Below are positions 25,655-33,544 of a stretch of 64,000 nucleotides of DNA, one piece after another (the stretch's first letter is position 1; the number at the start of each line of letters is the position of its first letter). The stretch covers positions 1 to 64,000 of the forward strand of contig JALHMI010000018.1 in NCBI GenBank assembly GCA_022844125.1, given 5' to 3'. A program made the translations under genes and the position numbers. The DNA comes from Pirellulales bacterium. GTDB taxonomy: Bacteria; Planctomycetota; Planctomycetia; Pirellulales; PALSA-1355. A model generated the notes under the pieces. It was not told the DNA's origin. It ran no database searches and saw nothing but the letters and a program-made list of their open reading frames with translations.

Positions 25655-26513
25655 CGTCGGCTGCCTCCAGCTTGGCCTCGACTTCGTCGGGCAGTCTCCA
25701 GAACAGATCGAAGCCCGCCGCGCGTTCGACCTCGTCGACGCTCGTGCGACACTTCGCCTCGTCCGCCTCGGCGCTATTGGGCATCAGCCAGCCCTGCATC
25801 ACCACGGGCTTGTCGCCGCTGAGCAGCAGCACCGCGGCCGCGTACCGCTCGGGCACCCAGACATTGCTCTTGCCGATCGTCCGTACAGTCACCGCCTGAT
25901 CGACGGCCTGGGCATAAACCGGCAGCACGACGATAGCCGCCGTCTTCCGCGAGCGTACCCATTCGCGCACGCCTTCCTCGACTTGCTTCCACGCGCCGCG
26001 ATTCAACTCGGGGTGCTGCGGGGCGATGTTCGAAAGCTTGAAGGTCGCATCGCGATCAGCCTGGCTACCGAAGTACGATGCCGCCAGCAGATGCCCGCGG
26101 TCGAAGCCGCTCCCTTCGTAGTCGGCCAGCGTGGCTCGCCAAGCGGCGTCCACGCGATGATCGGCCATGAAACGATCACGCCGCACCGCGCTCCCCTCGA
26201 GCACGGCGGGCGTGATCACGGCCATCGCCCACGCGGCATTGCGTGCGCGACCGTCGTATTCAAAAGCGATCGGCCCGTTCCACTGCACGGCCGCAGGCGA
26301 ACCGGGAATCGCCGCCGGAAAGCCTAGCGACTCGCAACTCGGTGCATGCTCGTCCGCCGCGCGGGCCGGCGCTTCGACGGTCGCCAGCCAGTAAAGCAGC
26401 CCACCGAGCGTGCCCAGCACGAGCATGACCGCAAACGCACGTCGCGCGACGATCTCCACGTCGCGCGAAAAACCGCCGGGCTCCGCCCAGCGTTGAACAA
26501 CATTAGCTCGCAT
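25647..26513 (-). CDS. Membrane-anchored DNA/RNA non-specific endonuclease (NUC1, DRGH motif)
   Basis: 288 residues. A transmembrane span at about 26-45 (AFAVMLVLGTLGGLLYWLAT) anchors the protein, leaving the rest outside the membrane. The catalytic core shows DRGH at 138-141, FKLSNIAPQHPELNRGAW with Asn162 and Asn171, and an early YDGRARNAAWA strand, all typical of the EndoG/Serratia-type beta-beta-alpha-metal nucleases. It lies between an unknown gene and the holin-like gene. Possible roles are degrading host or competing DNA during lysis or superinfection, both inferred. Confidence 0.85.
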   Translation of the reverse strand: MRANVVQRWAEPGGFSRDVEIVARRAFAVMLVLGTLGGLLYWLATVEAPARAADEHAPSCESLGFPAAIPGSPAAVQWNGPIAFEYDGRARNAAWAMAVITPAVLEGSAVRRDRFMADHRVDAAWRATLADYEGSGFDRGHLLAASYFGSQADRDATFKLSNIAPQHPELNRGAWKQVEEGVREWVRSRKTAAIVVLPVYAQAVDQAVTVRTIGKSNVWVPERYAAAVLLLSGDKPVVMQGWLMPNSAEADEAKCRTSVDEVERAAGFDLFWRLPDEVEAKLEAADGA

Positions 26514-26672
26514 CTGAAAGGTTCCTCACTTTTCCGAAGGGCCCCCGCGCGGTCCGTCGCATGCGCTCAGGCGATTGGGACTCTGGCTGATCGCGATGCG
26601 GGGTGACGCGCGGGGTGCCCCGCCCAGGAGTATTGAAACGACCGCCTCACTGAAAGTCGACTGGCTGAAGCG

Positions 26673-27566
26673 CTACACGACCGCCGGACCGATCAGCGTG
26701 GCACCCTTGCCGCCCACGCCGCCAGTCCCCGGAGTACTCGCCTTCGCGTCGAGCGTGTCCTCGCCGCTGATCCCGGTGCCGCCTGGCACCGGCCCGATCG
26801 GATATTGCCGCAGGTTCGGCAGGATCGCGTTGGCCGGAATGCCGTTGTAGAGCGGCCGCAGATCGACCTCGGTCGGAGCCGCAAAGATCGGACCCGGCCC
26901 GTCGAGCGCCTCCATGTTGACAACGCGTTCGTTGGGGAAGTAGGCGTCGTAATGCTCCTTCTTGAACTCGAATGTGTCGGCCTCCAGCGTAGCCCGCTCG
27001 ATGCCCAGCAGCTCGGTTCCCATCCGGATCTTGATCTGCCGAAAGTACTGGTAGATCTCCTGCGAAAACTTCACCGTGATCGTGAGCGGCTGGTTGTTGT
27101 CGGAATGCTGGTAGAAATTCGTCAGCGCCGTCATCACCAGCTCGTTGTACTCCTTCAGCCAGGGGTTTCGAACGAACGGGCCATCGAAGTAAGGCACCGG
27201 ATGAATCGTCCAGATCTTCGGCGCGGGGCGCTGATGGATCGGCTCGACGACGAGCTCGTTTGTGTCCACCATCCGCGCGCTGAGCACCGCCGAGACGCGA
27301 TTACAGAGCTTGCCAATCCGCTCGATCGTGTTGCGTGTTGGGGGCTGCATCCGGGCCGCGTCTGCATGCGTCATGATGAACAGCTGCAGCTTGGCAATCT
27401 GAGCTGCCAGCCCGTGCAGCGGCTGGTTGAGCGTGCCGATCGTTTGGATGTTATCGCCGCCCGTCTCGCTCTTCACGCCGAAGTTGGGGACGCCAAAGCC
27501 GAGCCGATTCCAGGGGTCGACGTTGTACAGCAGCACCGCGTCGGTGCCAAACAGAAACGTACTCAT
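26673..27566 (-). CDS. Hypothetical phage protein
   Basis: 297 residues, ATG 27566 with AAGGAG six bases upstream; the start overlaps the protease stop (TGATG). The first 240 residues are mixed alpha/beta (FGTDAVLLYNVDPWNRLGFG; IYQYFRQIKIRMGTELLGIE); the last 60 are Pro/Gly-rich (VPGGTGISGEDTLDA, TPGTGGVGGKG). No signal peptide or catalytic motif is seen. It lies between the trypsin-like protease and the nuclease, coupled to the protease, so it may be its partner or substrate. Confidence 0.6.
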   Translation of the reverse strand: MSTFLFGTDAVLLYNVDPWNRLGFGVPNFGVKSETGGDNIQTIGTLNQPLHGLAAQIAKLQLFIMTHADAARMQPPTRNTIERIGKLCNRVSAVLSARMVDTNELVVEPIHQRPAPKIWTIHPVPYFDGPFVRNPWLKEYNELVMTALTNFYQHSDNNQPLTITVKFSQEIYQYFRQIKIRMGTELLGIERATLEADTFEFKKEHYDAYFPNERVVNMEALDGPGPIFAAPTEVDLRPLYNGIPANAILPNLRQYPIGPVPGGTGISGEDTLDAKASTPGTGGVGGKGATLIGPAVV

Positions 27567-29167
27567 CACTCACTCCTTGGGTGGACCGGGTCCGTCCAGC
27601 CCAGCGTAGCGCCAGGTGGCAACGGTTCCCGGTAAGGTTGCTTTTCGCTCGCGCTGCTGGCGAACTGTTCATACAGCGACCAGACGCGCGAGATGATCGG
27701 GAGCGCGGGCGGATTCCACTGAGCTTCGCGGCGCAGCGCGGCGACGAGCCGGTTGAACGCGTGATCGGTTACAGGCACCCGAGCAATCTCCAGCCGCGTC
27801 CGTTCGACCGCCTCGACGGGCATGGCGGGGGTGAGCGCCTCCAGCCTCGTCTGGAGCTTCTTTTTCCCCCGCCGCATTACGAGCCAGACGGCCCCGCCGG
27901 CGGCGACTCCGGCTAGTCCGGCCGGCAAACCAAACGAGACTAGCGCCCCGGTGAGTGCCGCGGCCGCACCTTTGCTCAGGACCGATTCGAGCGCCGACGC
28001 TGGACCTTCGGCCGGAGGACCGGCTGCCGCAGGCGCTGCCACACCGGCGGGCGGTCCGGCAGGCGGCGTGATCGTCACCTGCCGCTTTAGCGCTTCGAGC
28101 TCGCTCGTTACTTGTTGCAGCCGGCCTTCGAGCGCGAGCCGCTCCTTGCCGCAGGCCTCGAGCTGCTTACGCGCGCCGTCGAGCTGCGGCAGGATCGCTT
28201 CCGCATCGGCCGTGCGGCGTTCGAGCGCGTCGCGGTCGGCTAGCAGCTTGTCGTGCCGCTGCTGCAGTCGTTGAAGCTCGGGCGACGGTTGCGGAAGGGA
28301 CGGTGCCGGCGGTTGCACGGCCGGAGGACCGGCGGGTGCTTGCGGGTGTGTCGCGTGAGCCGTGGTCCCATTGGCCGGAAGACCGGCTGCCGGAGGCGCA
28401 AACGTCGAAGGTAAACGCTGCGGCGACGAAGTCCCGGCCGGAGGACCGGCTGGCCGCCAGCCGCGACACCGGCCGAGGAATGCCCGCACGCGGCCGCAGT
28501 GCGTGGCACTCGTCAACCCGTCGGCCGTGCCGAACATCACGGCGACGAGCTGGCCGCGCTGGTTCAGAACCGGACCCCCCGAGTCACCGTCCCGCGCCGT
28601 TGCGCGAAACGCCACGAGCTCGTAGGGCGCCTGCTGGCTCGGCGCTTCGTAGCGTAGCATCTGGCCCGTCTGCTGCTCGAGCCGGCCGTTGTTGCCGTAG
28701 CCGGCGAGAGTGAGGAGCTCGCCTAGCTGCGGGGGTTGATCGGCGATCGCCACCGGCGCGACCGGCGGCGTAGCAATCGTGAGCGCCGCCAGATCCCACT
28801 CGGCATCGATGCATTCGACCCGGGCCGGCGAAACGAAACCGCCCGGGAAGCGCACCTCGACGTGCGTCACCGGCTGCTCGGTGGCGTCGGGCGTGACGAC
28901 GTGCCAGTTGGTCACCACCAGCGACTCACCTTGCTCGCCTGCGCCGGGGACAGCCACGAGCGTGCCGCTCCCCAGCGACTGTGTCGCGCCGGACGCGGAG
29001 GGATGTCCCATGAACGCGACCACGCGGCAAATCGGCGACGTGGCGCTGCGCTCTTCCAATGTGTTGTGCATGCGGGCAGGGAGCGCCTGCAGGCCCGGGT
29101 CGGGCTGATTGGCGTGCGAGGGAATCGCCGCCAGTAGTGAGAGCGCGAACAGTTTTAACGCGTTCAT
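27566..29167 (-). CDS. Secreted, membrane-anchored trypsin-like serine protease with coiled coil
   Basis: 533 residues. A signal peptide covers about 1-19. Residues 45-235 are a trypsin-like domain with His89 in VVTNWHVV, Asp125 in EWDLAALT and Ser196 in RDGDSGGPV. A Pro/Ala linker with AGPPAG-type repeats follows; then a coiled coil (DKLLADRDALERRTADAEAI), another AGPPAG-rich linker, a hydrophobic span (LPAGLAGVAAGGAVWLVMRR) and a C-terminal helical domain. The domain order suggests an extracytoplasmic protease tethered to the membrane. It overlaps both neighbours by translational coupling, in the lysis/host-interaction block. A role in lysis or envelope processing is inference. Confidence 0.85.
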   Translation of the reverse strand: MNALKLFALSLLAAIPSHANQPDPGLQALPARMHNTLEERSATSPICRVVAFMGHPSASGATQSLGSGTLVAVPGAGEQGESLVVTNWHVVTPDATEQPVTHVEVRFPGGFVSPARVECIDAEWDLAALTIATPPVAPVAIADQPPQLGELLTLAGYGNNGRLEQQTGQMLRYEAPSQQAPYELVAFRATARDGDSGGPVLNQRGQLVAVMFGTADGLTSATHCGRVRAFLGRCRGWRPAGPPAGTSSPQRLPSTFAPPAAGLPANGTTAHATHPQAPAGPPAVQPPAPSLPQPSPELQRLQQRHDKLLADRDALERRTADAEAILPQLDGARKQLEACGKERLALEGRLQQVTSELEALKRQVTITPPAGPPAGVAAPAAAGPPAEGPASALESVLSKGAAAALTGALVSFGLPAGLAGVAAGGAVWLVMRRGKKKLQTRLEALTPAMPVEAVERTRLEIARVPVTDHAFNRLVAALRREAQWNPPALPIISRVWSLYEQFASSASEKQPYREPLPPGATLGWTDPVHPRSE

Positions 29168-29847
29168 GCGGACACCTGCGGTGGCTCGAAGGGGAGAATC
29201 GTCTTCGGCAACGGCGTACTTGGCGCGGGTAACGCGTGCACCAGGCCGCGGTGCACCAGGTCGAGGCCCGCCGAGTGCTCGAGGTGCGTTGGCTCGACGG
29301 CCCAGTCGGCCAGTCCTGGCACCAGGTCGAACGTGTCACGGTGGCTGCGGGCCGCTTTGCGGAACGTCCAGCACACGCCTTGCGAGCAATGTTTCATTGC
29401 GTCCCACGGGCTCAGCGTCGTGTCGGCCACGTTCCACCAGCGGCTGGCCGCCCAGCGGATGCCCGGCGCATGCAGCGCCGCGCACTTGTAGATCGAGGGC
29501 CAGCCGTAAGCATGCCCGGCTTGCCGGACCATCAGCTCAGCCGCGAATGCGGCGATGTGTGGCGAGCATTTCGGCCGAAATACGTCGATCCGCCCCGGAT
29601 AGTCGCGGACCTGGCTGGAGAGCGTGACGATCCGCCCGCCCTTGAACTCGCGGAACTCGGCCAGCATCAGCACGCGCTGGTTCGAGTTGAGCGCTCCGTG
29701 CCAGAAGGCAATCGCCGCGTGGCTGTACTGCCCGCGGCCGAGGATCGCGATCGGGCTGGCCGGGCTCTTGAACAGCAGCACGTCGCCGTTGTAGATCAAC
29801 GGTCGCGCGGCGCGGTAGAGCGTGGGGCCGAGAACGGGGCCGAGCAT
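29164..29847 (-). CDS. Permuted NlpC/P60 (YiiX-like) cysteine peptidase/amidase, possible endolysin
   Basis: 227 residues. GDVLLFKS at 21-28 and GRGQYSHAAIAFWHG with His43 are hallmarks of the permuted papain-like YiiX/DUF830 group; a Glu lies in AEFREFKGG, and the candidate nucleophile is Cys154 or Cys159 in KHCSQGVCW. No signal peptide is present. It overlaps the start of the trypsin-like protease gene (ATGA). As the first gene of the lysis-type block it is the best endolysin candidate, although members of this family also cleave other amide or thioester bonds. Confidence 0.7.
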   Translation of the reverse strand: MLGPVLGPTLYRAARPLIYNGDVLLFKSPASPIAILGRGQYSHAAIAFWHGALNSNQRVLMLAEFREFKGGRIVTLSSQVRDYPGRIDVFRPKCSPHIAAFAAELMVRQAGHAYGWPSIYKCAALHAPGIRWAASRWWNVADTTLSPWDAMKHCSQGVCWTFRKAARSHRDTFDLVPGLADWAVEPTHLEHSAGLDLVHRGLVHALPAPSTPLPKTILPFEPPQVSA

Positions 29848-29928
29848 CGTGCCACTCCTGGCGGTTCGGCTGGGGTCGTCCGTGAACGACCAAGCCGGTA
29901 GCCCGGGGCGAGCGGCGAGTCAAGACTA

Positions 29929-29957
29929 TTGTTCATTGCCCCGCCTGACACTAGATT
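29929..29957 (+). promoter_or_regulatory. Promoter-like sequence for the plus-strand membrane protein gene
   Basis: TTGTTC - 17 bases - TAGATT, with the start codon about 50 bases further on. The -10 element is the same as in the promoter-like sequence at 42841. Confidence 0.5.
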
Positions 29958-30010
29958 GACCCGCAGCTGGGTCTTAGAAGCCCCGCCCAGAATCTGCCAG
30001 GGTCACACCT

Positions 30011-30754
30011 ATGATTGAGCGATCCAAGATGGTCACGTATTTCGTCGGGCTTGCTGCGGTAATCCTGGTCTATTCGCTTTTCATGGCCTGCTGGCTTGAT
30101 TCGAAAGCGAAGCCGTCAGCTACGGTGAATACTCGCCCGAGCACGGGAGATTCAACTCCCGCGAAAGGTAACATAATCACCACTGAGCGAGTCGTCGCAG
30201 CTAGCGCCGTAGTGGCCCTCTTCATCTACGCGACGCAAGCATGGTTTGCGTCGAGGCAGTGGGAGGCGACGAATCAGCAGGGCCGGTTCATGCTGCAACA
30301 AGAACGGGCATGGCTGGGATTTGAGGGTATCGCGTTTGATCCACTGAAAGCCGGCACAACGTTGGATGTAAACATCAAGGCGGTCAACACCGGACACACT
30401 CCGGCGGCAACCTACCACCGTTCCGTTGTCGCCGACTTCGTCGCTCCCTTCGTCGACTTTTCGAACGTCTTCTTTAATGATCACATGGCCGGCAGCGTCG
30501 ACAATACCGAAAGCCCGCAGGGCAAGATCCACGTCGCCCCCGGAGGGACCGCCTTCATCGGCCTCGACAATCCTAGACCGCTGACTCAGGAACTCCTCGA
30601 TGATATCACGCAGGGCAGGTTACGGTTGATCGTCACGGCTCGCGTGCTTTATCGCATCAATGACGGCACTACCGGCATAACGAGGCGAACGTTCATTTAT
30701 GATCCGAAAGCCGGCACGTTCATCGTCGATGCCAAGCACGACCAGATGGAATAG
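30011..30754 (+). CDS. Two-span membrane protein with periplasmic-type domain (moron)
   Basis: 247 residues, ATG after AGGG. Membrane spans at about 8-28 (VTYFVGLAAVILVYSLFMAC) and 58-75 (TERVVAASAVVALFIYATQA), followed by a helical QWEATNQQGRFMLQQERAW stretch and a beta domain (LDVNIKAVNTGHTPAATYHR). The same architecture is common in bacterial hypothetical membrane proteins without known function. It is one of two plus-strand genes in an otherwise minus-strand prophage, has its own promoter and is convergent with the sigma factor gene, so it is probably expressed from the prophage (moron), perhaps for superinfection exclusion; that is inference. Confidence 0.7.
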   Translation: MIERSKMVTYFVGLAAVILVYSLFMACWLDSKAKPSATVNTRPSTGDSTPAKGNIITTERVVAASAVVALFIYATQAWFASRQWEATNQQGRFMLQQERAWLGFEGIAFDPLKAGTTLDVNIKAVNTGHTPAATYHRSVVADFVAPFVDFSNVFFNDHMAGSVDNTESPQGKIHVAPGGTAFIGLDNPRPLTQELLDDITQGRLRLIVTARVLYRINDGTTGITRRTFIYDPKAGTFIVDAKHDQME

Positions 30755-30758
30755 GTGT

Positions 30759-31427
30759 TCACGCACTTCGTCGCCGCAACTGCGCGTAGATTCCCGCCAG
30801 CGCCTGGCTGATCCTCGATTCGCTCAGCCCGAGCTGCTCGGCGATCGCTCCCATCGAGAGATCTTCCCAGTAGTACAGCCAGAGGATTGCTTGGGAGCGG
30901 TCCGACAAGCCGCGTGTTAGCTCACGAAACCGCTGCTCGCCATCGTCGGGTTCCTCGACGGCGATCGTGTCCATCAACGATGTCTCGCGAGTGCCGTGGT
31001 CATTCTCGTACAACAGGTGCTGCAGGCTCAGCTCCCGCAACTGGTCCTCGTCGTGGCCGCTCAGGGCATACAGCGACAGGCCGGTCCGTTCGGCCAGCTC
31101 GTCCTGCGTCGGCTGGCGGCCAAGGGTCTGCGACAGAGTTCGTTTCAGCTCGGTCAGCCGCTTGGCACGCGTCCGTTTGAGCCGGCTGAGCGGATCGCCG
31201 GCGCGCAGCAAGTCGAGCATCCGGCCGCGGATCACGTGACCGGCGAAAGTTTCAAAAGTTAGACCCCGGCTGGGCTCAAATTTCTGTGCGGCCTGCCAAA
31301 GCCCTTCGAGCGCCGCGCTCTCCAGATCGTCGTATCTGACACTAGGCGGTGTGCGCCGATCCAGGTTGGCGGCCAGCCGTTTCGCGATTGGCATTCCAGA
31401 CGCAAGCAAAGATTCAACGGAATTCAT
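30759..31427 (-). CDS. Sigma-70 family factor, FliA/WhiG-like
   Basis: 222 residues from ATG 31427 (AAGGG seven bases upstream). Region 2 is seen as YDDLESAALEGLWQAAQKFE and TFETFAGHVIRGRMLDLLR; region 3 as RQPTQDELAERTGLSLYALS; region 4 as LSDRSQAILWLYYWEDLSMG and AIAEQLGLSESRISQALAGI. Region 1.1 is absent, as in the sigma-28 group. It lies between the early operon and the lysis/virion block, where a switch for late genes would be expected. It could direct host RNA polymerase to late promoters; target promoters were not identified. Confidence 0.9.
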   Translation of the reverse strand: MNSVESLLASGMPIAKRLAANLDRRTPPSVRYDDLESAALEGLWQAAQKFEPSRGLTFETFAGHVIRGRMLDLLRAGDPLSRLKRTRAKRLTELKRTLSQTLGRQPTQDELAERTGLSLYALSGHDEDQLRELSLQHLLYENDHGTRETSLMDTIAVEEPDDGEQRFRELTRGLSDRSQAILWLYYWEDLSMGAIAEQLGLSESRISQALAGIYAQLRRRSA

Positions 31428-31580
31428 GGACACGCCCTTTTCTGAGAATTCCGTGACAGCCTGCGTCCGGACATATCGAAAAGTTCGCCCATATACGTGG
31501 GAGCCCAGCGGGACGCATTATTCGGCAGCCCAGCAGGGCGGGCGTGCCTGAAGGGCAAGTTCTTACAATGGGAGTAGGCG

Positions 31581-32045
31581 ATGAACGACAACCAAGTTGA
31601 GAGTGTCAGCCGTCGAAAGGTCCTTATCTCGGGAGCAGCCGTTGCGGCAGCAGCGATCGCCGCACCTGCGGCGGTGGCGGCCGAAAAAAGTGAGGCACCG
31701 GAAAAAGGGGCAAACATCAAATTCGGCCTGGGCGTCGGGAAGAAGAAGAAAGAAGCGGCACCGGCCAGCCGGTTTCAGGTGTTCGTCGACATCAAGAATG
31801 AATCTTCATTGGCCATGGTCGAGGCTCGCTTCGGGTTATCAGACGATGACTGTTGCGAAGATCCCGTCGTGACGGAAATACGTTTCGGTCGAATAAACCC
31901 GGGAGCCCGCGAACGAAAAACCTCGACGCTACCGTCCGGCATCGAAAAAGTTCTGTACACCATGAAAATGGAAGATGGCCAGGAGTACTCGAATCTCGGG
32001 TTAGGGAACAACGCCCCCGGCGTTGAGTTGGTCATCACCGACTAG
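31581..32045 (+). CDS. Tat-signal exported protein
   Basis: 154 residues, ATG after GGGAG. The N-terminus has a twin-arginine motif SRRKVL followed by an Ala-rich hydrophobic stretch (ISGAAVAAAAIAAPAAVAAE), so it is exported folded. The mature part is charged and beta-like (FQVFVDIKNESSLAMVEARF; two Cys in DDDCCED). It is divergent from the sigma factor gene and convergent with the early operon. The function is unknown. A moron giving a lysogen a surface protein is plausible. Confidence 0.7.
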   Translation: MNDNQVESVSRRKVLISGAAVAAAAIAAPAAVAAEKSEAPEKGANIKFGLGVGKKKKEAAPASRFQVFVDIKNESSLAMVEARFGLSDDDCCEDPVVTEIRFGRINPGARERKTSTLPSGIEKVLYTMKMEDGQEYSNLGLGNNAPGVELVITD

Positions 32046-32059
32046 TTGTTGTTGGGTCA

Positions 32060-32087
32060 CAGTCGTCCTAGTGCACTAGGGCGACTG
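32060..32087. other. Inverted repeat between convergent genes
   Basis: CAGTCGTCCTAG-TGCA-CTAGGGCGACTG (12-bp arms, one G-U pair on the plus strand) fills the gap between the Tat-signal gene and the end of the early operon. It has no U-tract, so a two-way terminator is only possible, not proven. Confidence 0.4.
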
Positions 32088-32546
32088 CTATTCATCATGC
32101 AGGTCGAGCGCCGCCGAGATCCGTCGATCGTTGATCGCGGTGCCCACGTGCGGCGTGAGCGCGATCGTGAGCTCGCACGCCTCGATCGGGCAGCCGGCCG
32201 CCGCGTCGTTCATCAGCTTCCGCAACCGCAGCACGAACGGCAGAATCTCGCCGGCATAGCGCTCGCCCAGCTGAGCCTGGAGCGCCCCTCGCCGCTCGCG
32301 CCACTCGGCGAGCAGCTTCTGGCGCTGGGCCTCGCTCGGGCCGATCCCCTCGAGATGGGCGACCTCGCGAACCGCCAGGCCGCGGGCGACCCAGTACGCC
32401 GGCGAGCTCATGCCGCTTTCCTGGTGCAGGCGCAGGATTGCCTGGCGAATGTGCCGCGGCACCTTATACCAGTGCAGCTTGCACATCGACTCTGCCCGCT
32501 CACAGCGACGGCCGCACATGAGCGCTGTGCAACTATTCGACGGCAT
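32088..32546 (-). CDS. Cys/His zinc-binding protein, paralogue C
   Basis: 152 residues. The N-terminal module has Cys and His spaced as a zinc site (SCTALMCGRRCE then MCKLHWYKVP), a helical centre, and an end IEACELTIALTPHVGTAIND followed by SAALDLHDE. The same plan is found in the genes at 32982-33497 and 33545-34105, so they are probable paralogues. It overlaps the ribbon-helix-helix gene by 14 bp and closes the early operon. The function is unknown; DNA or RNA binding is inferred from the zinc module. Confidence 0.65.
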   Translation of the reverse strand: MPSNSCTALMCGRRCERAESMCKLHWYKVPRHIRQAILRLHQESGMSSPAYWVARGLAVREVAHLEGIGPSEAQRQKLLAEWRERRGALQAQLGERYAGEILPFVLRLRKLMNDAAAGCPIEACELTIALTPHVGTAINDRRISAALDLHDE

Positions 32547-32748
32547 CGTCGCTTTGCTCCGTGGGGACCGACAACGCGTGAGCGAGCGGCTCGCCCAGCT
32601 TCGCGATGCACAGGCGGTTCAGCGACACGCCCCGCTCGTGCGCTTCCGCTTTGAGGCTCTCGTGCAGGCTCTTGGGAATGCGGGGCGTGATCACCCGGAT
32701 CGGCTCGCGTAGCGTCGGCTCGGAGTAGTGACGGTAGTTCTGGGGCAT
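32533..32748 (-). CDS. Ribbon-helix-helix (Arc/HicB-like) protein
   Basis: 71 residues. The strand-helix-helix IRVITPRIPKSLHESLKAEA and HERGVSLNRLCIAKLGEPLA is a classic RHH fold: the strand contacts DNA and the protein acts as a dimer. Such proteins are phage repressors or antitoxins; no HicA-like toxin is adjacent. It is the better candidate for a phage transcription regulator in the window. AAGGAG lies ten bases upstream. Confidence 0.75.
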   Translation of the reverse strand: MPQNYRHYSEPTLREPIRVITPRIPKSLHESLKAEAHERGVSLNRLCIAKLGEPLAHALSVPTEQSDDAVE

Positions 32749-32764
32749 TGCTTTTTCGCTCCTT

Positions 32765-32989
32765 TCACCATTGCGGTCGCTTGAGGCGCCGGCGTTGCGA
32801 CCGCTTGCGCGGCCGGCGGGATTTCCAACTATGCCCTTTGCCGAAGCGGCCGATGTGCCACTGGCCGCACTGGCAGCGGTACACCTGGGCGTTGCCGAAG
32901 CCTTTCCTGCCGCGCAGGATGCCCAAGGCCTTCACGGCGAGGGCCCGTGTCGCGTACGACACCTTGTCGGCCCGCGGGCATTCAGACAT
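32765..32989 (-). CDS. Small CxC..H zinc-binding protein
   Basis: 74 residues, ATG 32989 with GGAGG five bases upstream, overlapping the previous stop by 8 bp. It has an N-terminal Cys (SECPRADKVSYATRALAVKA) and a YRCQCGQWHIGR motif, a pattern seen in many short phage proteins, and a very basic tail (KSRRPRKRSQRRRLKR) that could bind nucleic acid. The function is unknown. Confidence 0.65.
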   Translation of the reverse strand: MSECPRADKVSYATRALAVKALGILRGRKGFGNAQVYRCQCGQWHIGRFGKGHSWKSRRPRKRSQRRRLKRPQW

Positions 32990-33497
32990 GGGCACCTCCG
33001 GCCGGCGCGATTCCCAGGCGTTCGGCCGCCAACCTTGCGTCCAGGTCGACGGCCGCGGCGATTAAGTGGGGCACGTAGCCGTCGACGCCGCTCCGGCTGC
33101 GGACCATGGCGCAGGCGATTTCGACGTGCGACCATTTGCCGATCGAGTCGGGACCGCCGATCGCCCAGAACACGGCCTCGAGAAACTCGTGCCACGGCCG
33201 CACGGCTTCGAGGTAATCGATTTCCTGGCGGGCGAGCACGTCCGCCACGTTGGCCTGCACGGTTTGCCAGGTCCGGTTGCGCTCGAGGAACTGCGTGTTC
33301 ATGTCGCGGACCGGCAACTCGCTCACCAGTGCCGCCAGCACGCGGGCCGGCAGTTCGTGGCCAGCGTCGGCCAGCTCGCCGATCTGCCGCTTCTGGTCGG
33401 TGCTCAGGTTCCACCAGCAGCCGCGGTGGCACAGCGGGAGGTTCGCTTCGAGCTTCGAAGAACAGTTGATACCCACGCAGAATTGGATCGGCCTCAT
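32982..33497 (-). CDS. Cys-rich zinc-binding protein, paralogue B
   Basis: 171 residues, ATG 33497 after GAGG. The N-terminus has a Cys module (FCVGINCSSKLEANLPLCHR, then GCWWNL). The C-terminal half (HVEIACAMVRSRSGVDGYVP, then LIAAAVDLDAR) aligns with paralogues A and C. The middle is helical. It stands between paralogue A and the small CxC protein in the early operon. The function is unknown. Confidence 0.65.
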   Translation of the reverse strand: MRPIQFCVGINCSSKLEANLPLCHRGCWWNLSTDQKRQIGELADAGHELPARVLAALVSELPVRDMNTQFLERNRTWQTVQANVADVLARQEIDYLEAVRPWHEFLEAVFWAIGGPDSIGKWSHVEIACAMVRSRSGVDGYVPHLIAAAVDLDARLAAERLGIAPAGGAHV

Positions 33498-33544
33498 GCC
33501 TCGTCCCTCGTCTGCCGGTACTCCGGCCAGTGCACCTGCTGGCT

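Noticed and set aside
31560-31580. TACAAT as a -10 element before the Tat-signal gene
   Set aside because: Too close to the ribosome site (would leave almost no leader) and no -35 at the right distance.
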